Positions 36,675 through 42,658 of a DNA stretch of 42,658 bases are shown here, piece by piece. Positions within the stretch are counted from its first letter, which is position 1; each line of letters starts with the position of its first letter. Under the pieces are notes generated by a model that worked only from the letters and a program-made list of their open reading frames with translations, was not told where the DNA came from and did no database searches. The translations under genes were made by a program, and so were the position numbers. Source of the stretch: Clostridiaceae bacterium. Its GTDB lineage: Bacteria > Bacillota > Clostridia > DSM-8532. The stretch covers positions 1 to 42,658 of the forward strand of contig JAAYTU010000073.1 of NCBI GenBank assembly GCA_012523705.1, in the 5' to 3' direction.

Positions 36675-38843
36675 TTAGAATAATCCAGATATTAAATCGA
36701 AGAGATTGTATTGACTAAACACTGATACCGCAACTAAGGAAACGGTGGACATAATTTTAATAAAGATATCCAGACAAGGTCCGACAGTATCCTTCAGAGG
36801 ATCACCAACAGTGTCTCCCACTACAGCAGCATCATGTGCAGGGGTACCTTTTCCATGGCCTTTGATTGCGCCGGATTCAATATATTTCTTACCATTATCC
36901 CAAGCTCCGCCGGAGTTACCGGTAAAGATAGCAATCATAATTGCTGTAATTGTACAGCCAATAATTAAGCCACCAACAAACTCAGGCCCAAAGATAAAGC
37001 CACAAACTACCGGAACAGCGATAGCCAATAGAGAAGGAACCTTCATCTCGCCTATAGCACCCTTAGAGGAGATCTCAATACATGTCTTATAGTCAGGCTT
37101 TGATTCCCCTGTGAGAATTCCAGGGATTTCTCTGAACTGACGGCGTACTTCGTCAACCATCTTTCTGGCAGCTTTAGCAACAGCTTCAATCAGCATACCT
37201 GAGAAGAGGAAAGGTAAAGCACCACCGACAATAGCACCTGCTAGAATCATAGGGTCAATAATATTCAAAATCAGATTAGTTCCAATTTCATTATATGAAT
37301 ATAAATATGAAATCATCAGAGACAACGCAGCTAATGCACCAGAACCGATTGCGAAGCCCTTACCTATAGCCGCAGTGGTATTTCCAACTGAGTCTAGAGT
37401 ATCGGTAATACGACGAACATCAGGATCAAGGTCTGACATTTCTGCAATACCACCTGCGTTGTCAGAGATAGGACCGTAGGTGTCAACAGATACAGTTGCA
37501 GCAACGAAGGATAACATTCCCATTGCAGACATGGCTACACCATATACACCCGAAATAAAGTATGATGAGATAATAGCTGCACCAAGAATTATACAGGGAG
37601 CCATAGTGGATTTCATACCAAGTGCCAATCCTTGTGTTATGGTTAGCGCTGGACCCTCCAAAGAGGTATTAGCAAGATTTCTAGTAGGTTTATATTCTTC
37701 TGAAGTATAATACTCAGCTATCATACCAATAACAACGCCCGCTACAACACCAATTGCAGATGCAATCCAGGGAGACAACCAGCCAGCAGAAAAGTTAAAT
37801 ATGCTCAGGTCAGCAACGCCGCCGAACATTGCTTTGGCCATGAAAAATCCGGCAACAATTGTAAGACCGGACGATACATAAGTTGCAAAGTTTAAATCCT
37901 TGTGAGGATCATTGGACATCTTGGATTTAAACAATAGAGAAGCAATTCCAATACAACATGCAATAAGTCCTCCGGCTGCAAATATCATCGGGAACATAAT
38001 AAGCTTGGACAACATATCTGCAGGAACATTTGCACCGTTAGCCACGGCAGAAATAACCAAGTGGTAAGCCAGAATAATGCCCGACGCTATTGCACCAACA
38101 AAACTTTCAAGTAAATCGGAACCTAAACCTGCTACGTCACCAACATTATCACCAACATTATCAGCAATAGTTGCAGGGTTTCGTGGATCATCCTCGGGTA
38201 TATGAGCTTCAGTTTTTCCAACAAGGTCAGCACCCATGTCAGCAGCCTTCGTGTAAATTCCGCCTCCAACACGGTTAAACATTGCCACCATAGAACAACC
38301 CAGCGCATAACCGGATAGTGTCATTGTAAAGGGTATATAAGAAACTCCTATCCAGTTGGTCAAAGTATTAAGATTATCCAATTGACGCATGCCCACACCA
38401 AAGACCATGTATACAATAAAAAGACCTAATAAGGCAAAGCCTGCAACACAAAGACCCATAACAGAGCCGCCGCGGAAAGCAACCTTAACTGTTTTACCAA
38501 TATCTTTTGTTTTGCGAGCTTCATTGGATACACGCACATTAGCATAGGTTGCAATTCTCATGCCTACCAGACCTGCAGCTCCGCTCATTACAGAACCTAT
38601 AATGAGTGCAACCGCTGATTGCCAACTGGTGAGCAATGCCATAATTACAGCAACAATTGCAACAACTGAGTATAGTACCTTATACTCATAATTCATAAAT
38701 GCATTTGCACCGATGCGGATTGCACCGGCAATTTCCTTCATCTTATCAGTGCCTTCGTCCAATTTCTTCACTTTTGCGAAGTTGAATGCAGCGAAAGCAA
38801 GAGCTAAGATAGAGGCTAAGATGACTAAAATAACAACTGACAT
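36675..38843 (-). CDS. hppA: membrane-bound ion-translocating pyrophosphatase, K+-dependent type
   Basis: DNVGDNVGDVAGLGSDLLES, GPISDNAGGIAEM, GNTTAAIGKGFAIGS (Ala at the K+-dependence position); start MSVVILV at 38843. Confidence 0.97.
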   Translation of the reverse strand: MSVVILVILASILALAFAAFNFAKVKKLDEGTDKMKEIAGAIRIGANAFMNYEYKVLYSVVAIVAVIMALLTSWQSAVALIIGSVMSGAAGLVGMRIATYANVRVSNEARKTKDIGKTVKVAFRGGSVMGLCVAGFALLGLFIVYMVFGVGMRQLDNLNTLTNWIGVSYIPFTMTLSGYALGCSMVAMFNRVGGGIYTKAADMGADLVGKTEAHIPEDDPRNPATIADNVGDNVGDVAGLGSDLLESFVGAIASGIILAYHLVISAVANGANVPADMLSKLIMFPMIFAAGGLIACCIGIASLLFKSKMSNDPHKDLNFATYVSSGLTIVAGFFMAKAMFGGVADLSIFNFSAGWLSPWIASAIGVVAGVVIGMIAEYYTSEEYKPTRNLANTSLEGPALTITQGLALGMKSTMAPCIILGAAIISSYFISGVYGVAMSAMGMLSFVAATVSVDTYGPISDNAGGIAEMSDLDPDVRRITDTLDSVGNTTAAIGKGFAIGSGALAALSLMISYLYSYNEIGTNLILNIIDPMILAGAIVGGALPFLFSGMLIEAVAKAARKMVDEVRRQFREIPGILTGESKPDYKTCIEISSKGAIGEMKVPSLLAIAVPVVCGFIFGPEFVGGLIIGCTITAIMIAIFTGNSGGAWDNGKKYIESGAIKGHGKGTPAHDAAVVGDTVGDPLKDTVGPCLDIFIKIMSTVSLVAVSVFSQYNLFDLISGLF

Positions 38844-38912
38844 TTTACAACCCCCTAAATAATAATTCAATAATTTAAATATTGTTAAAATAACTGCAAA
38901 CTCCGCTTATAT

Positions 38913-38941
38913 AGAATAAAGCAAAAAAAATAACTTTGCAA
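38913..38941 (-). promoter_or_regulatory. candidate hppA promoter
   Basis: minus strand TTGCAA-N17-TATTCT. Confidence 0.55.
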
Positions 38942-38953
38942 TCACTTTCCGAC

Positions 38954-39010
38954 AAAATTAGACTTTGTGCACAAATCATTTTATAAATAAGTGCACTTTG
39001 CTCTAATTTT
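38954..39010. promoter_or_regulatory. imperfect inverted repeat containing two GTGCAC-centred palindromes
   Basis: AAAATTAGActTTTGTGCACAAA-like left arm / AAGTGCACTTtgctcTAATTTT right arm; TTTGTGCACAAA (38964-38975) and AAGTGCACTT (38989-38998) are each perfect palindromes. Confidence 0.6.
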
Positions 39011-39279
39011 ATCAATTCGCATTATTCGCAGCTTTTAACGATTCTATTCAAAAGGCTTATATCTCAAAGCATTTGCGATAGTTAGCTACTTCTAGTTTGG
39101 TTATTTATTTAACAAACTTGTCTTGTACTTCTTAAGAAATTAAGCTAAAATGGTTCATGATTATCTTTATTTTTAATAATTTGATAATTACCCGTTGCCT
39201 ACAAATAATACTTATATGAAAACCAAAAATTTATAGGTTTTTGAATATAAATAACAAATTACGAGAGGAGAGTGTATTT

Positions 39280-40656
39280 GTGAAGGTAAATATCACTGAA
39301 ACTGTTTTAAGAGATGCCAATCAATCCCTCATCGCTACAAGAATGCCTTTTGAAGATTTTGAGTCCATTCTTGAAAAGATTGATAATGCAGGCTACTACT
39401 CAATCGAATGCTGGGGAGGAGCAACCTTTGATTCTTGTCTAAGATATCTGTCAGAGGATCCCTGGGAAAGACTAAGAAAAATAAAAGAAAAGGTCAAGAA
39501 CACTAAGCTTCAAATGCTCTTAAGAGGGCAGAATATTTTGGGTTATAAGCATTATCCCGATGATGTTGTAAGAAAATTTGTAGAATACTCCATTAAGAAC
39601 GGTATGGATATCATAAGAATATTCGATGCTCTCAATGATTTCAGAAACATTGAGGTTGCAATGGAGGAGACTCTTAAATGGGGCGGTCATGCCCAGGGAG
39701 CGATCTGTTATACCACTAGCCCTATTCATAACTTAGAAAGCTATGCCAAACTAGGTAAACAGCTTGAGGAAATGGGTGCCAATTCTATTTGTATCAAGGA
39801 TATGGCAGGAATCATGGATCCTAAGGATGCCTATGAAATATTTAAAGCCCTGAAAGAAACAGTAAAAATTCCATTAATTTTGCATACCCACTCAACAACA
39901 GGCCTCGGGCCTATGACCTATCTTAAGGCAATTGAAGCTGGCTGCAGCGGAATAGATACAGCCATATCAACTTTTTCTGGTGGTACATCCCAGCCCGCAA
40001 CTGAGACTATGAATTTTGCCATTAAGAGACTGGGTTATGAAACAGATTTAAAAGAAGAAGTATTAAAAGAAATCAATGACTTCTTTAAGCCCATTAAGGA
40101 AAGATTCCTTGAGGAGGGCGTTTTGAACCCATATGTTATGGGCACAGAAACAGATGCTTTGACTTATCAGATACCCGGCGGAATGCTTTCTAATCTTATC
40201 TCTCAGCTTAAGCAACAAAATGCTTTAGACAGGTTGGACGAGGTTCTGCAGGAAACTCCTAGGGTCCGAGCCGATTTAGGTTATCCACCACTTGTTACAC
40301 CTATGAGTCAGATGGTTGGCGTTCAGGCAGCTACCAATGTATTGCTAGGTGAAAGGTATAAGAGTGTATCCAAAGAGGTAAAAGCATACTTCAAGGGTGA
40401 GTACGGTAAAGCACCCGGAGAGCTTAATCAGGATTTGGCCAAGCAGGTTCTTGGCGATGAAGAACCAATCACAGGAAGATTCGCCGATACCCTTGAGCCG
40501 GCCTTTGAAAAGACTAAAAAAGAGCTTGGGAGTATGGCTCAATCTGACGAAGATGTGCTTTCCTACATTGCTTTCCCACAGATAGCAGAGAAATTCTTCA
40601 AGGAAAGAGAAGAGCGAAAAGCCGCAACTGTCACCTACTCCATTAGAAAAGTGTAA
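39280..40656 (+). CDS. oadA: oxaloacetate decarboxylase alpha / carboxyltransferase subunit (no biotin domain)
   Basis: ITETVLRDANQSLIATRMP, CWGGATFDSCLRYLSEDPWERLR, LRGQNILGYKHYPDDVV, LGYPPLVTPMSQMVGVQA; GTG start at 39280 after agaggag. Confidence 0.95.
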   Translation: MKVNITETVLRDANQSLIATRMPFEDFESILEKIDNAGYYSIECWGGATFDSCLRYLSEDPWERLRKIKEKVKNTKLQMLLRGQNILGYKHYPDDVVRKFVEYSIKNGMDIIRIFDALNDFRNIEVAMEETLKWGGHAQGAICYTTSPIHNLESYAKLGKQLEEMGANSICIKDMAGIMDPKDAYEIFKALKETVKIPLILHTHSTTGLGPMTYLKAIEAGCSGIDTAISTFSGGTSQPATETMNFAIKRLGYETDLKEEVLKEINDFFKPIKERFLEEGVLNPYVMGTETDALTYQIPGGMLSNLISQLKQQNALDRLDEVLQETPRVRADLGYPPLVTPMSQMVGVQAATNVLLGERYKSVSKEVKAYFKGEYGKAPGELNQDLAKQVLGDEEPITGRFADTLEPAFEKTKKELGSMAQSDEDVLSYIAFPQIAEKFFKEREERKAATVTYSIRKV

Positions 40657-40669
40657 AGGATGTGTATTT

Positions 40670-40984
40670 ATGTCGTTATTTGAAAGTTTACAGATAGCTC
40701 TTTTTGGTTTAGTGACAGTATTTGCTGTTCTGGTAGCTCTTAGCATTGCGATTTCCGTGGAATCCAAAATATTTAACTTTTTTGTTAAAAAGAAGGATGC
40801 AAAGCCTTCTGCTGAGCCTAAAGAACAAACTGTTAAAGCAAATCTTACTGACATTATACCAGGACAACTAAAGCTAATAGATGTTGATGAAAAGACTGCA
40901 GCCATGATAATGGCTATAGTCAGTGATGAATCACAAATCCCGCTGTCGGAGTTAAATTTTAAGTATATCAAGGCTATAGATTAA
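40670..40984 (+). CDS. oadG: sodium pump decarboxylase gamma subunit (OadG family)
   Basis: single N-terminal TM FGLVTVFAVLVALSIAI; position between oadA and the biotin carrier gene. Confidence 0.85.
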   Translation: MSLFESLQIALFGLVTVFAVLVALSIAISVESKIFNFFVKKKDAKPSAEPKEQTVKANLTDIIPGQLKLIDVDEKTAAMIMAIVSDESQIPLSELNFKYIKAID

Positions 40985-41027
40985 CGAACATCTTATCTTA
41001 AGCTTTAAAGTAGGAGGATAATAATTT

Positions 41028-41414
41028 ATGAAATATATGGTAACTATAAACGATAAGAATTATGAAGTTGAGGTCGAAAGGGGTCAGGCAACCCTTTTAA
41101 GTACAACTCAGGCTGCCGCACCAGCTCCGCAACCCGTTGCCCCTGCTGCTCCAGCACCTGCACAACCTACACAGGCTGCTGCAGCACCTGCTAATGTATC
41201 GGGTGAAGCTGTTAAAGCCCCCATGCCCGGGACCATACTTGATATAAGGGTATCACCCGGCTCTTCTGTTAAAGCAGGAGATATTCTCATTATCTTAGAA
41301 GCAATGAAAATGGAAAATGAGATCATGGCTCCAAGAGACGGAGTGGTGTCCCAGATTATTACATCGAAGGGAGCATCGGTTGCTACAGGCGATGTTCTAT
41401 TATCATTGAATTAG
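41028..41414 (+). CDS. biotin carboxyl carrier protein of the decarboxylase
   Basis: Ala/Pro-rich linker and [38 protein letters not shown] biotinylation motif. Confidence 0.95.
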   Translation: MKYMVTINDKNYEVEVERGQATLLSTTQAAAPAPQPVAPAAPAPAQPTQAAAAPANVSGEAVKAPMPGTILDIRVSPGSSVKAGDILIILEAMKMENEIMAPRDGVVSQIITSKGASVATGDVLLSLN

Positions 41415-41430
41415 GGGGTATATATTATTC

Positions 41431-42576
41431 ATGACGTACTCATTTGCAGATACACTGGTTAAGATATGGGAGATGTCAGGCTTTGCTACTATTACATGGC
41501 AACAGCTTGTTATGATACTTGTATCTTTTGTTCTTATTTATTTGGCTATTGTTAAGAAGTTTGAGCCTCTCTTGCTTCTACCAATTGCTTTTGGTATGCT
41601 CTTAGCAAATATGCCTATGACTGGATTAATGGATGGTCCTTTAGGAGATCAGCCGGGAGGATTATTGTACTACCTTTACCAGGGCATTGAACTGGGTATA
41701 TACCCGCCACTTATTTTCCTTGGTATAGGTGCAATGACTGATTTTGCTCCCCTTATTGCCAGACCTTCCAGTCTGTTCCTAGGTGCTGCTGCTCAATTCG
41801 GTATTTATATCGCATTTTTTATAGCAATTGCCTTAGGGTTCTCCCCTGAAGCCGCCGCAGCAATTGGAATTATAGGAGGTGCTGACGGGCCAACTGCTAT
41901 TTGGCTTACCTCAAAACTGGCACAAGACTTGCTGCCTGCCATTGCAATTGCAGCATATTCCTATATGGCACTTATTCCAATGATTCAGCCCCCACTAATG
42001 AGGCTGTTGACTACAAAGAAGGAAAGAGAAGTTAAAATGGAGCAATTAAGAGAAGTCTCCAAGACCGAGAAGATAGTATTCCCTATCGTAGTAACCGTCT
42101 TATGTATATTACTTCTTCCCTCTGTAGCACCCCTTATTGGTATGCTGATGCTTGGTAACCTGCTTAAGGAATCAGGAGTCACAGAGAGACTATCTAAGAC
42201 GGCCCAGAATGAACTTATGAATATAGTGACTATATTCTTGGGTATAACTGTAGGCTCTAAAGCAGTGGGTGAGACTTTCCTTAAACCTGAAACATTAAAG
42301 ATCATTGCTTTAGGATTATTAGCATTCGCATTTAGTTCAATTGGCGGATTACTGTTAGGAAAGCTCATGTATTTGCTTTCAGGTGGAAAAATCAATCCAC
42401 TTATTGGGTCTGCTGGTGTTTCAGCAGTTCCTATGGCAGCAAGAGTATCCCAGGTTGAAGGCCAGAAGGCAAATCCAAATAACTTTTTACTTATGCACGC
42501 CATGGGACCAAATGTGGCCGGAGTTATCGGATCAGCCGTTGCAGCAGGTATTTTCTTTGCTCTGTTTGGCAAATAA
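41431..42576 (+). CDS. oadB: Na+-translocating decarboxylase beta subunit
   Basis: [73 protein letters not shown]. Confidence 0.97.
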   Translation: MTYSFADTLVKIWEMSGFATITWQQLVMILVSFVLIYLAIVKKFEPLLLLPIAFGMLLANMPMTGLMDGPLGDQPGGLLYYLYQGIELGIYPPLIFLGIGAMTDFAPLIARPSSLFLGAAAQFGIYIAFFIAIALGFSPEAAAAIGIIGGADGPTAIWLTSKLAQDLLPAIAIAAYSYMALIPMIQPPLMRLLTTKKEREVKMEQLREVSKTEKIVFPIVVTVLCILLLPSVAPLIGMLMLGNLLKESGVTERLSKTAQNELMNIVTIFLGITVGSKAVGETFLKPETLKIIALGLLAFAFSSIGGLLLGKLMYLLSGGKINPLIGSAGVSAVPMAARVSQVEGQKANPNNFLLMHAMGPNVAGVIGSAVAAGIFFALFGK

Positions 42577-42601
42577 TCTAAGATTAATAATTTCACAATA
42601 T

Positions 42602-42633
42602 ACAAAAGGACTGTCATTTAACAGTCCTTTTGT
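42602..42633 (+). terminator. oad operon intrinsic terminator
   Basis: acaaaaggactgt-catttaacagtccttttgt. Confidence 0.88.
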
Positions 42634-42658
42634 TATTGAAATCAATTCCGTAGTAGCC

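Noticed and set aside
40345-40971. 208-aa minus-strand ORF
   Set aside because: Antisense to oadA-oadG; no supporting motif or RBS.
41108-41326. Ala-rich minus-strand ORF and apparent low-complexity repeat
   Set aside because: Reflects the Ala/Pro linker of the biotin carrier protein, a normal feature of that family.
41985-42617. 210-aa minus-strand ORF
   Set aside because: Antisense to oadB and reads into its terminator.

Overview
The window is a dense, mostly minus-strand chromosomal segment from a spore-forming Clostridia-type Firmicute. I saw no prophage, transposase, CRISPR array, tRNA or rRNA. From left to right it carries: an alpha/beta-type SASP; gerW/ytfJ and a DUF2953 gene; scpB-scpA; trpS; rpsT; the whole spoIIIAA-AH operon; a SurA/PrsA-like foldase; mfd; a site-2 protease; dgkA-ybeY-pgpH-phoH-yqfD-yqfC; a pdaA-like deacetylase; two tandem DUF881 genes; an HD-GYP gene; ligA; an amidase; gpr; uvrC; an HPr-like protein; rnfCDGEAB; a membrane pyrophosphatase (hppA); and a divergent, split oxaloacetate-decarboxylase sodium pump operon. 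I did not find a self-evidently new multi-gene system. The most interesting signals are: (i) an HPr paralogue with Glu at position 15 instead of the phosphorylatable His but with Ser46 kept, which is Crh-like; (ii) three tandem SG(A/T)T flavinylation-like tetrapeptides in RnfD plus a non-canonical motif in RnfG; (iii) rnf, a K+-dependent-type PPase and OAD side by side as an ion-motive cluster; (iv) an orphan structured, terminator-bounded unit between hppA and rnfC; (v) paired GTGCAC palindromes inside a larger inverted repeat in the hppA/oad divergent promoter region; (vi) a dispersed GACAGGGGACGGTCCCCTGTC-type palindromic repeat inside operons; and (vii) a 149-bp spoIIIAA/spoIIIAB out-of-frame overlap. 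All calls come from reading the sequence and ORF track by eye; no searches were run.
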